This document shows, in pieces, positions 1 to 7,570 of a stretch of 10,713 nt of DNA. Position 1 is the stretch's first letter; every line of letters begins with the position of its first letter. The notes beneath the pieces were generated by a model that did not search any database, had not been told where the DNA came from, and saw nothing but the letters and a program-made list of their open reading frames with translations. Origin of the DNA: Thermoplasmata archaeon (GTDB lineage: Archaea > Thermoplasmatota > Thermoplasmata > Lutacidiplasmatales > UBA184); assembly GCA_030039995.1 (NCBI GenBank), contig JASHUL010000206.1, positions 1-10,713 on the forward strand. Direction: 5' to 3'. Position numbers and translations under genes: made by a program.

Positions 1-300
1 GATGCCGGATTCGCTCGGCGTGACCGAGACCCCGGTCGTGTTCGCTCCGGTGACCGAGGCGTAGAACGAGACGTTGCCGACCTGGGTTCCGTTCGCCGCG
101 AACGCGGGACCGCCCGTGCCGTTGATCGTGTAGTAGCTCTTGTCGTTGTAGCCGAGGACCGTGGGGCCCGAGAGGTTGCCGGTCACGGGCGTCGCCGAGG
201 AGGCGTTCGGCGCGAGGCTCGCGTGGGCGGGGCTCGCGACGCCGAGGACGGCCGCGGCGAGGAGGACTCCCAGCAGGGCGAGCGCGGCCGCGGCCCTCAT
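1..300 (-). CDS. Secreted or surface protein, N-terminal part, sequon-rich (runs off left edge)
   Basis: The first 100 codons are visible, starting with ATG at 300-298. The start is fixed by a strong GGAGGTG ribosome site at 316-310 and by its ATGA overlap with the stop of the oligosaccharyltransferase gene upstream. Residues 1-27 form a signal peptide: Met-Arg, an Ala/Leu/Val hydrophobic core, then SPAHA, with probable cleavage after Ala27. The remaining 73 residues are rich in Gly, Ser, Thr, Asn and Val and contain six N-x-S/T sequons (NAS, NLS, NGT, NGT, NVS, NTT). There is no membrane segment after the signal peptide, no cysteine and no recognisable catalytic motif. I infer an exported, N-glycosylated cell-surface protein, perhaps an S-layer or adhesin-like protein. 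Coupling to aglB makes it a natural substrate of that enzyme. The family is not recognised and the C-terminal part is outside the window. Confidence 0.85.
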   Translation of the reverse strand, partial: MRAAAALALLGVLLAAAVLGVASPAHASLAPNASSATPVTGNLSGPTVLGYNDKSYYTINGTGGPAFAANGTQVGNVSFYASVTGANTTGVSVTPSESGI

Positions 301-3300
301 CGCCGGGTCCACCTCCGGCTCCGCCACCAACGGTAGGTGATCACACCGACGACGAGCGCGATCGCCGGAACGAAGGACAGCAGCGGGACCACCCAGTCGG
401 GCAGCACGGACGGGACCGCGCCGACCCCCGGTCCGGTGACGGTGACCGGTGCGGTACCGTTCGACGTGCCGGTCGTGAACGTCGCGATGGGGACCGGGAG
501 CTCCGCGATCGCCTGGACCGCTCCGCTCTGGTTCAGGACCGAGCCCTGCACCGTCACCTCACCGATCGGTAAGAAGATCGAGGACGTGGAGGTCAGGTTG
601 ACCGAGTACGTCGTGTTCGTATACGCGTCGACCGACACGACGTTGGAGGAGAGCGCGCCCGAGATGCTGCGGAACGAGACGCTCCACCCCTGCGCGGCGA
701 GCTGTTGCGCATTGACGACGGAGAGGCGCACCGACTCGAGCACGTTGCCCGTGTTCGAGAGGTAGAACGGCACGATCGCGTGGTCGATCCCGACCTGCGG
801 CGGCGAGCTCGCCGTCGCCCCGGCCGCGAGCCCGTAGTAGGCGACGACGTTGACCGTGGGCGAGAACGACCCGATGGAGGTCCCGTTCACCAGCTCGAAG
901 CTGATGACGACCGCTGGATGTACGCTCGGGGTCAGCGCGGGCACGTCGATCACCACGGTGCCCGTGACCGTCCCGCCCGACGTACCGGGCAACAGCGTGA
1001 CGTTACCGATCGAGAACGTGAAGCCCCAGTAGGCGGGGCTACCGACCGGGCGGACCGTCACGGCGATGTTCCCGGAGTTCCGGATCGAGAACGCGAACGA
1101 GGCGGTGCCGGGCGACGTGACGGTCGCGTGCGTCGTCCCGACGATCGTCGCGGCGACGGCCGAAACGTAGTTGTACTGCAGGGCGAGGGTCGCCCCCACG
1201 TTCCCTCGGATCACCGAGACGGACGTGGTCGCGGTCGCGTTCGCGAGGAGCCCGTTCGGCGCACCGAACGACCGGGCCGTGACGGTGTAGGTGCCGAGCG
1301 GCAGCGCGAGGAGCAGCGCCGACGTGGTCGTGACGTTCGTGTACACGGCCACGACGCCGAACGCGTTGCGGACCGTCAGGTTCACGAGCCCCAGTAACGG
1401 CGCGGAGTCGAGCGGAGCCGACACGGAGACGGTCGCCGTCCACGTCGAGGAGAGCACGACCGACACGGTACCCGTCGACTCGAGCGACGCGGTCGCGCTC
1501 GCGAAGCCCGCGAGCGGGCTGCTGGCCCCCCCGCCGGTCGCGTAGAGCGAGTAGGAGCCCGGGAGCACCCGGGCCGAGAAGGTGCCGTTGGTCGCGGTGA
1601 CGCTGATCACGCTCGCGTCGCCCGACGGACCGTAGAGGCGTACGGTGCCGGAAACCAAGCCGGGGACCCCGGTCGCGGAAAGAGTTCCGTTCAGCCAGAC
1701 GAGCTGGGTCGTGCCGACCATCGGCACGTTGCAGCTGGTGCTCCCGCTCGCGAGGGTACACGCCGCGCCGGGGGCGTTGACCCAGGAACGATAGTAGCTT
1801 CCCGTGGACGACGTCAAGAGCTGCGTGCCCGACACGACCACGCCGTACGTTTGGCTCCCCGGTAACGGCGCCTGGAACGTGCCGTTCTTCACGGGTACGA
1901 GTGCGACCGCGCCGGTCGCACTGGTCAGCGTCGCCGTGGTCGTGAGGGGGACGACCGCTCCGTTCGAGCCCTTCAAGGTCCCGGTCAGCTCGAGTCCGGC
2001 CGTGGTGAGCGCAAGGGTCGGGGTCGTCGTGCCGTCCGAGGCGATCGTCACCGGGGTCAGGAGACTGTAGATCGTGGAACCGGCCTCGACGATCGAGTAC
2101 GCGGAATACGTCCCCGTCGGGGCGTAGAAACGGGTCGTGTAGACGGTGCCGTTCACCGTCTCGTTGAACGACGACGAGTAGAGCGTGACCGAGACGTCCT
2201 GGAGGGCGCCGCTCGGTGGGAGCGAGATCGTCCCGACCGAGCTCTGCTGGGACGCGAGCGGGAGCGAGAACGCGGCGGTCGTGGCTCCGAAGGCGATCGT
2301 CGCGTTGGATGCGCCGACCGGTAGGTACAGCACGCTCCCCGAGGACGTGCCGGCCCAACCGGTGAGCGAGTACGTGCCCGGGGTGAGCCCGACCGTCCAC
2401 GTCGGGCCTCCCGTAAGGACGATCCCCGTGGCCGTGGCGCTCTCGGCCGTGACGTTCACCGTGATCGAGGTACCCGACGGTACCCCCGACGCGGTGATCG
2501 TCACCGCGACCGTGCTGAGCGCGAGCGAGAAGCGCGACATCGCCGCGAGACCGTTCGGAGAGATCCCGCACTCCGACGAGCTGACGAACCCGCTCAGCCC
2601 CGCGGCGACGCAGTACGAGGTCGCGGGCAGCGGCAGCGTCGCGGGCACGTAGACGACGGCGGTGCCGTCCGCCCCCGAGAGCGTCGTGACCGTCGGCCCG
2701 CCGGACCCGGCCGACACGGTCACCCGCGCTCCGGCCGCCGGAACGAGCACGTTCGTGCTCGTCGCGGTACCGACGAAGAACCTGGCCGCGACCGCGACGG
2801 TCGGACGGAGGTTCACCGTGGTCGGGTAGGAGAGGGAGACCGAGGAGAGCGCGGTGTACATCGTGCCGACGGTCGTGTTCGGTCCCTGCAGCGCGAGGAG
2901 GGAGTAGCTCCCCGCCGGCAGGTAGAAGGTGTAGGCGCCGCTCGCCGAGGCCCAGGTCGTGACCGGCGCCCCCGAGCTCGAGTACGCGATGACGGCGGTC
3001 GCGGTGGAGTTGATCGGCGGGGCCACGCTCGCCACCGAGCCGGTCAGCGCGATCGCCGGCGAGAGCGTCAGCCCGATCGTCGCGGCCGGGTTGAGCGTCG
3101 AAGCGGCGATCTGGCCGACTCCCGCGTAGAGCCTCGACCCGACGAAACCGAGGACGTTCACCGAGTAGTTGCCGACCGGAAGGGCGAGCGATACCGCCCC
3201 GTTCGAGCCCGTGATCGCGGTCGTCCCGTTCGCGCCGGCTTCCGCGATCTCCTCGAGCGGAGAGACCGACGCGTTCTCGTACGACGAGAACGGTAAGAAC

Positions 3301-6300
3301 TGGACGGGCACCCCGACCGCCGGTGCGCCGTTGGCGGAGACCGTGACCGAGACGGTCGACGTCGTCGCGAGCGTCAGGTTCCGGTCGGCTCCCGCGCTCG
3401 GGGAGTCGAGCACGAGGCGTACCCCGACCGACCGCTCGGAGGTCCCCGGAAGGCTCGCGGAGAGGGTGTAGTTGCCGGGCACGAACCCCGAGATCGTGAA
3501 GTTGCCGGTCGCGTTGGTCGTGTTCCGGAAGTTCGTGCCGGCCGCGTTGCCGAGCGCGACGACCGCGCCGTTCGCGGCCGCGCCGGTCGACGTGAAGACG
3601 TGACCCGAGACGGTGCCGGCCGTCAATCCCGCGGTCGCGTTGGTGATGCCGCTCGCCGTCACGGTCAACGACGGCTGGGAGTAGTTGTACCCGTTGTAGA
3701 TCACGTTGAAGTGGTACACGCCGGGCGGTACGTTCGCGAGGGCGAACGACCCGCTCGCGTCCGTCGTGGCGGTCAGCTTCGTCAGGTTCCCCGGGCCCCA
3801 GAGGATCACCTGGGCGCCCGAGAGGAGCGGGTCCGTGTAGGTATACTCCGAGTTGTTGGCCGTGTTGAAGTACACGATCCCCGACGCCCGGCCCGACGGG
3901 ATCGTGATCAGCTCCTGGACGCTCGGTGCGTTGAACGAGAGGCCGATCGCGTTGGGGACGGTGATGTTGACCTGCTTCAGGAGGATGTTGTCCTGCTGGC
4001 TCAATCCCTCGAACGTGCCCATCGTCACGTTCAGCGTGTCGTTGCCCGGGGGCAGGATCACCGAGAACGAGCCGTCCGGGGCCGTCGTGACCGTCATGTG
4101 CGGGATCCCCCACTGGTCGAAGACCGTGACGCGCGCCCCGCCGACCGGGGCGCCGTTCGCGAGGTGCACGTCGCCGTAGACCGTCTGACCGGGATAGTAC
4201 TCCAGCATCGATTCGCCGCCCTGGAAGTACATATCGGCCGACGTGTTCGCGACCCCGACCCCGCTCGCCGCGAGGCGCTTCGCCTCGGGGGTGTTGGTCG
4301 CGACGAAGCAGCTCGGGTCCGTCTTCGCGACCGTCGCGTTGTCGCAGTAGTAGGCGGTCTGGTAGACGACCTCGAAGTGGTTCAGCATCCATCCGGGCTC
4401 GACGGGGTCGCTCGCCACGGACCCCTCGAGGCCGGGGATCCCGCCGGACATCCCGACGTCGGTACCGTTGTACCCGAAGTACGTCCGGTAGATCATCGAG
4501 TTGTAGAACGGCGCGAAATAATTGATGTAGTAATTCACGGCGGAGACGTCGGCCGGGACGTCCCCGAGCGGGTAGTAGTTCCCGTCGGAACCCAGGACGG
4601 TGACGTTGAAGTACGAAACCGGTAGGCCGGCGGAGTTGATCACGCGGCCCGTGAGGTCCGCCGGCGCGTAGTAGATGCCAGTGTCCTCACCGCTGAACGG
4701 GATCAGCCGGCTGTCGGCGAGGTCGTAGCGGATCGACCAGCCGGTGTACTGCTGGACGTCATCGTAGATCTTCGCGACGCCGCTCAGGGTCTGCGATGTC
4801 GCGATGAAGTACGTCATCGCCATGTACATCGCGTTGTCCGCGGTCAACGTGCTCGGGTTGACCGGCAGGTACCGATCGGGGTTCGCCTCGACGAGGCGCA
4901 CGTCGTAGCTCTCGTTGACCATGTAGTTGTGCAGCTGCGTCAGGTTCAGCCCGTCGCCCGCGAGGATCGTATTGAGTGCCGGCGGGAGGTACGGCTGTCC
5001 GGTCTTGGACGCCTCGGCGGCGAGCAGCGTCGTCGCGAGCACCGCGATGGCGCTGGACTCGTTCTGCGCGAGGAGGAACTGCCCCGCGGGGTCGATCCCG
5101 TTCTGGAAATTGTCGGCGACGCTGGGGTGATTGCCCTGGTCGATCGTCTGGAACCCGTAGTCCCACCAGCTGACGACCGCCGGGCGTTGAGAGACCTGGA
5201 GATTCGTGTCCTGCTCGGCGAGCCAGTTGTACCCGGCGCTGTCGTACTGGTTGGACGTGTCGATCGAGGTCCCCGCCGCGCCGAAGTAGTTGTCCGCGGT
5301 GGAGCTGTTCCCCTTGAGGAACGACGGGAGGGTGTCGTAGACCTGCGCGGAGATCCCGTCCTTCGTGTTGCCGGGGATCCCCGCGTCGATCGAGACCCAG
5401 ACGTTCGGCAGGACGATCACGAGGACGAGGAGTAGGACGAGGACATGGCGCGGCTTGAACGACTTGCGGAACGCCGCGGCCTGGCTGCCCCGGTCGGACA
5501 GCGACGCCACGTTCCGGCGGAGTTCCCCGTAGCTCCCGACGTCGAGCGCCCGCTTGATCGGCTCCGCCGGTAACAGCGCGAAGGCGGGCGACCCGAGGAG
5601 GAAGAACTTCGCCGCGGAGATCGGCAGGTAGATCGACAGGATCACGAAGACGACGAAGACGATGTGGTGGCGCTTGAACCTCCCCCGGGCGAGCAGGAAC
5701 AGGAAGATCGCGAGCCCGACGAAGGCGAGGAAGAACGTCACCACCCCGTACCCGACGACCAGCTCGTCGATCGACGGGGCTTGCGCCTCCGCGACGGTCG
5801 AGTAGATCAGCGTCTTCGCGAAGTAGCCCTGGCCCGTGACGATGTTCGTGAAATAGGTCGGCTCGAAGACCGCGAGGAACGCCCCGGCCCCGACGACGAG
5901 AAGGCCCAGGAACGGGATCGAGAAGACCCACGGGATGTCCCGCATCAAGAGGAACGGCAAGAGGAGCGCCAGCACGCCGAAGTAGAGCAGCAAGGGAAGG
6001 TCGAACCAGGTCGCGAACTGGTGCTGCACGAGGTAGTACGGGATCGCCATCGGGAAACCGACGAGCCCGATGATCCAGGTCACGACGTACAGCCCGAACG
6101 AATCGACGCGACGGATCCGCTCGACGATCATCGCGATCAGCACCGAGACGCCGATGACCGCGACGGCGTACGTGTACCCCTGCCAGGCGAGCGCGAGCGC
6201 GCCGAGGCAGACGCCGGTGAAGACGGCCCACTTCACCGCCGTGCGCTCGCGATACCAGAACGCCCGCAGCGCCGGTACGTACTGGGACGGATGCCGGTAG

Positions 6301-6896
6301 CTCTCGACGTACCGGTGCGACCCGACCGCCTTGACCGTACGAATGTACGCGTAGACGGTGACGAGGATGACGAACGTGTAGAACGACAGATAGTTCGCGT
6401 ACCCGAAGATCGACGAATCGATGTTCGCACTCAGGAACGGGAAGATCACCGCCGCGATCAGGCCCATCCGGCGGCCGCTGACCTCCTTACCGATGAGGTA
6501 GACCGGGAAGACGCCCAGCGCCGCCCACAGCGGCGCCTGGAGGTCGAGGAACCAGGCCGCGGCCGTGACGGCGTTCCCGCCCCAGAGCGGGGCGAAGACC
6601 ATCCCGAGCAGCGCGTTCATCCAGTCGAACAGCGGCTCCCGCGGGTTGTACGCGCCAACGGGGTAGTGGAGCAGCGGGTCGAAGACGAGGTTCTGGTGGT
6701 TCAGGATGATGTACGTCGTGACGCGCGAGTGGTAGTACGAGTCCGAGCCGCCGGCGTAGCTGTAGAGCGGCCCGAACTGTTGGATGATCGGGTACGTCCA
6801 GATCGTCCGGACGGCGAACGCCATCGCGAACGCGCCGAGGAGAATGGCGACCGTCCAGCCGTGGCGGCGCCACCATCCACTTTTCGACGACTCCAT
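297..6896 (-). CDS. aglB: Giant AglB-type oligosaccharyltransferase (STT3 family) with a ~1400-residue beta-repeat extension and C-terminal membrane anchor
   Basis: This is the catalytic subunit of archaeal protein N-glycosylation, transferring a lipid-linked oligosaccharide to Asn in N-x-S/T on the outer membrane face. It has 2199 residues; typical AglB has roughly 800-1000. About 13 hydrophobic segments fill residues 14-503. Visible STT3 motifs are GGSDSYYH (first loop, Asp52), FDPLLHYPVG (72-81), TVAE (367-370, the archaeal TIXE position) and the hallmark WWDYG (577-581). The usual second acidic motif appears as GYANYL (165-170), lacking its acidic pair. After the globular domain (to about 745) come about 11-12 predicted carboxypeptidase-regulatory-like or Ig-like beta-sandwich units (746-1905), marked by recurring GxF/Y plus PPGxY-type motifs. 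Two NEW3-like modules (about 1920-2140), one membrane helix (2166-2188) and a basic tail RWWRSRRWTRR follow. The extracytoplasmic part has about 41 sequons. The start ATG follows a TATA box and a weak GGGGAG. The stop overlaps the next gene. The enzyme identity is firm; the role of the extension is unknown. Confidence 0.93.
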   Translation of the reverse strand: MESSKSGWWRRHGWTVAILLGAFAMAFAVRTIWTYPIIQQFGPLYSYAGGSDSYYHSRVTTYIILNHQNLVFDPLLHYPVGAYNPREPLFDWMNALLGMVFAPLWGGNAVTAAAWFLDLQAPLWAALGVFPVYLIGKEVSGRRMGLIAAVIFPFLSANIDSSIFGYANYLSFYTFVILVTVYAYIRTVKAVGSHRYVESYRHPSQYVPALRAFWYRERTAVKWAVFTGVCLGALALAWQGYTYAVAVIGVSVLIAMIVERIRRVDSFGLYVVTWIIGLVGFPMAIPYYLVQHQFATWFDLPLLLYFGVLALLLPFLLMRDIPWVFSIPFLGLLVVGAGAFLAVFEPTYFTNIVTGQGYFAKTLIYSTVAEAQAPSIDELVVGYGVVTFFLAFVGLAIFLFLLARGRFKRHHIVFVVFVILSIYLPISAAKFFLLGSPAFALLPAEPIKRALDVGSYGELRRNVASLSDRGSQAAAFRKSFKPRHVLVLLLVLVIVLPNVWVSIDAGIPGNTKDGISAQVYDTLPSFLKGNSSTADNYFGAAGTSIDTSNQYDSAGYNWLAEQDTNLQVSQRPAVVSWWDYGFQTIDQGNHPSVADNFQNGIDPAGQFLLAQNESSAIAVLATTLLAAEASKTGQPYLPPALNTILAGDGLNLTQLHNYMVNESYDVRLVEANPDRYLPVNPSTLTADNAMYMAMTYFIATSQTLSGVAKIYDDVQQYTGWSIRYDLADSRLIPFSGEDTGIYYAPADLTGRVINSAGLPVSYFNVTVLGSDGNYYPLGDVPADVSAVNYYINYFAPFYNSMIYRTYFGYNGTDVGMSGGIPGLEGSVASDPVEPGWMLNHFEVVYQTAYYCDNATVAKTDPSCFVATNTPEAKRLAASGVGVANTSADMYFQGGESMLEYYPGQTVYGDVHLANGAPVGGARVTVFDQWGIPHMTVTTAPDGSFSVILPPGNDTLNVTMGTFEGLSQQDNILLKQVNITVPNAIGLSFNAPSVQELITIPSGRASGIVYFNTANNSEYTYTDPLLSGAQVILWGPGNLTKLTATTDASGSFALANVPPGVYHFNVIYNGYNYSQPSLTVTASGITNATAGLTAGTVSGHVFTSTGAAANGAVVALGNAAGTNFRNTTNATGNFTISGFVPGNYTLSASLPGTSERSVGVRLVLDSPSAGADRNLTLATTSTVSVTVSANGAPAVGVPVQFLPFSSYENASVSPLEEIAEAGANGTTAITGSNGAVSLALPVGNYSVNVLGFVGSRLYAGVGQIAASTLNPAATIGLTLSPAIALTGSVASVAPPINSTATAVIAYSSSGAPVTTWASASGAYTFYLPAGSYSLLALQGPNTTVGTMYTALSSVSLSYPTTVNLRPTVAVAARFFVGTATSTNVLVPAAGARVTVSAGSGGPTVTTLSGADGTAVVYVPATLPLPATSYCVAAGLSGFVSSSECGISPNGLAAMSRFSLALSTVAVTITASGVPSGTSITVNVTAESATATGIVLTGGPTWTVGLTPGTYSLTGWAGTSSGSVLYLPVGASNATIAFGATTAAFSLPLASQQSSVGTISLPPSGALQDVSVTLYSSSFNETVNGTVYTTRFYAPTGTYSAYSIVEAGSTIYSLLTPVTIASDGTTTPTLALTTAGLELTGTLKGSNGAVVPLTTTATLTSATGAVALVPVKNGTFQAPLPGSQTYGVVVSGTQLLTSSTGSYYRSWVNAPGAACTLASGSTSCNVPMVGTTQLVWLNGTLSATGVPGLVSGTVRLYGPSGDASVISVTATNGTFSARVLPGSYSLYATGGGASSPLAGFASATASLESTGTVSVVLSSTWTATVSVSAPLDSAPLLGLVNLTVRNAFGVVAVYTNVTTTSALLLALPLGTYTVTARSFGAPNGLLANATATTSVSVIRGNVGATLALQYNYVSAVAATIVGTTHATVTSPGTASFAFSIRNSGNIAVTVRPVGSPAYWGFTFSIGNVTLLPGTSGGTVTGTVVIDVPALTPSVHPAVVISFELVNGTSIGSFSPTVNVVAYYGLAAGATASSPPQVGIDHAIVPFYLSNTGNVLESVRLSVVNAQQLAAQGWSVSFRSISGALSSNVVSVDAYTNTTYSVNLTSTSSIFLPIGEVTVQGSVLNQSGAVQAIAELPVPIATFTTGTSNGTAPVTVTGPGVGAVPSVLPDWVVPLLSFVPAIALVVGVITYRWWRSRRWTRR
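310..316 (-). promoter_or_regulatory. Strong Shine-Dalgarno site for the sequon-rich surface protein
   Basis: On the minus strand the sequence reads GGAGGTG, nine bases before the ATG at 300. It lies inside the last codons of the oligosaccharyltransferase gene. It is the best match to a 16S anti-Shine-Dalgarno in the window, stronger than the site in front of the upstream gene. It supports the chosen start and suggests that the downstream protein can be initiated efficiently on its own as well as by coupling. Confidence 0.7.
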
Positions 6897-6904
6897 CCCC
6901 GCGG

Positions 6905-6912
6905 CTCTCCCC
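6905..6912 (-). promoter_or_regulatory. Weak Shine-Dalgarno candidate for aglB
   Basis: The minus strand reads GGGGAGAG eight bases before the ATG at 6896. It is only a partial match to GGAGGTG. It lies between the TATA box and the start, consistent with a short leader of about 20-25 bases. Initiation on a near-leaderless transcript is also possible. Confidence 0.45.
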
Positions 6913-6942
6913 GAACCGGCGGCGCGCGAGACCTGGGGCGTG

Positions 6943-6950
6943 TATAAATA
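6943..6950 (-). promoter_or_regulatory. TATA box, probable promoter of the aglB operon
   Basis: TATTTATA on the minus strand stands out as the only AT-rich octamer of this kind in the GC-rich gap. Its proximal edge is 46 bases before the aglB start. With the usual archaeal TATA-to-start distance of about 25 bases, transcription would begin near 6918-6922 and leave a leader of some 20-25 bases. No clear purine-rich BRE is visible directly upstream. The octamer is nearly symmetric, but only the minus orientation points at a gene. Confidence 0.6.
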
Positions 6951-6980
6951 GGCTGCCCGTCCGAGGTCGACCGGCCGTCA

Positions 6981-6994
6981 GAAAAACCGCGCGG
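6981..6994 (-). terminator. Possible T-run terminator of the leuCDB-thiolase-DUF35 operon
   Basis: On the minus strand the self-complementary octamer CCGCGCGG runs directly into TTTTTC, 34 bases after the DUF35 stop codon. A five-base T run in such GC-rich DNA fits the oligo-U signal that archaeal RNA polymerase uses for termination. The palindrome is too short to make a convincing hairpin, so this rests on the T run and on its position before a new promoter. Confidence 0.4.
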
Positions 6995-7027
6995 ACGACG
7001 TCGCCGGACCCACGCGAGCCGGCGCCG

Positions 7028-7570
7028 TCAATCGACAGTGCGGAACCGATAGAAGACCCGGCCGTCCGCGAGGTCGAACGGCTCGACCCGGACGTGGCCG
7101 CCGATCGTGAGCTCGGTCCACGGCTTGCCTTCGATCCGCCCGAACAGGCGCAATGCGTCGCCGTCGAGGTCGACGAGGCCGACCGCGAACGGCACCCCTT
7201 CCTCGAGGCCGAGCGGCGCGCCGCCGAGCACCGCGCTGAAGGCATAGATCGTGCCGGTCTCAGGAAGGTCGAACCACTCGAGTTCCTCCGAGTGGCACTT
7301 CGGGCAGGCCGTCCGGGGCGGCCAATGCCGTTCGCCGTCGTGCGGACAGCGGGTCGTGGAGAGGCGGCCTTCGCGGAGCCGTTCGTAGAATCGGGAGAGC
7401 CGCGTCTGGTCGGGTCCTTCCAGTGGGAAGAAGTCGAGCAGGAACGGACGCTTCTCCTTCGAGGGCGCGGCCCCCGAGGACGGGTGGGCCGCTTCCGCCG
7501 CCCGCCCGACGGCGGCATCGCGCGACGTGGTCGCGACGGACCCCCGGCGAGGCTTGACCTCGGCGCTCAC
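7028..7570 (-). CDS. DUF35 zinc-ribbon/OB-fold protein, thiolase partner
   Basis: This 180-residue protein belongs to the DUF35 (Zn-ribbon plus OB-fold, acyl-CoA-associated) family. The start is GTG at 7570, overlapping the thiolase stop by four bases (GTGA) and preceded by GGAGGGG at 7581-7575. Residues 1-44 are an Ala/Ser-rich, probably disordered extension before the family core begins at RPFLLDFF (41-48). An amphipathic segment (about 56-68, RLSRFYERLREG) is followed by the rubredoxin-like ribbon with Cys75, Cys89 and Cys92, and the family PPR (84-86). The usual second cysteine is replaced: the knuckle reads CPHD. The OB-fold half starts at ETGTIYAFS (104-112). In archaea such proteins bridge acetoacetyl-CoA thiolase and HMG-CoA synthase and complete a shared CoA site; bacterial homologues accompany SCP2-type thiolases. 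Its position directly after the thiolase supports a complex with it. The exact pathway is uncertain. Confidence 0.88.
   Translation of the reverse strand: MSAEVKPRRGSVATTSRDAAVGRAAEAAHPSSGAAPSKEKRPFLLDFFPLEGPDQTRLSRFYERLREGRLSTTRCPHDGERHWPPRTACPKCHSEELEWFDLPETGTIYAFSAVLGGAPLGLEEGVPFAVGLVDLDGDALRLFGRIEGKPWTELTIGGHVRVEPFDLADGRVFYRFRTVD

Larger units (their letters stand above)
6897..7027. other. Intergenic region between the metabolic and glycosylation operons
   Basis: This 131-base gap is the only intergenic space longer than 11 bases. Read on the minus strand, it contains a GC-rich stretch after the DUF35 stop, a T-run and then the TATA box and leader of aglB. I see no small open reading frame with a ribosome site, no tRNA and no obvious riboswitch-like structure. 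Confidence 0.7.

Noticed and set aside
1039..4392. 1117-codon minus-strand frame overlapping the oligosaccharyltransferase gene
   Set aside because: The translation is dominated by Arg, Gly, Asp and His with no domains. It is an alternate frame of the genuine 2199-codon gene.
900..4660. Possible DNA-level tandem repeats in the long tail of aglB
   Set aside because: The repeats are visible only at the protein-pattern level. I saw no long near-identical nucleotide units, so no DNA repeat is annotated and recent duplication is not supported.
5664..6947. 427-codon plus-strand frame rich in Glu, Arg and Asp
   Set aside because: It is an antisense shadow of the membrane-spanning part of aglB: the hydrophobic codons read in reverse give charged residues. 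It has no supporting ribosome site or motif.
6943..6950. TATAAATA read as a plus-strand promoter
   Set aside because: Plus-strand transcription from here would only run antisense through the DUF35 and thiolase genes, and no supported plus-strand gene exists in the window.
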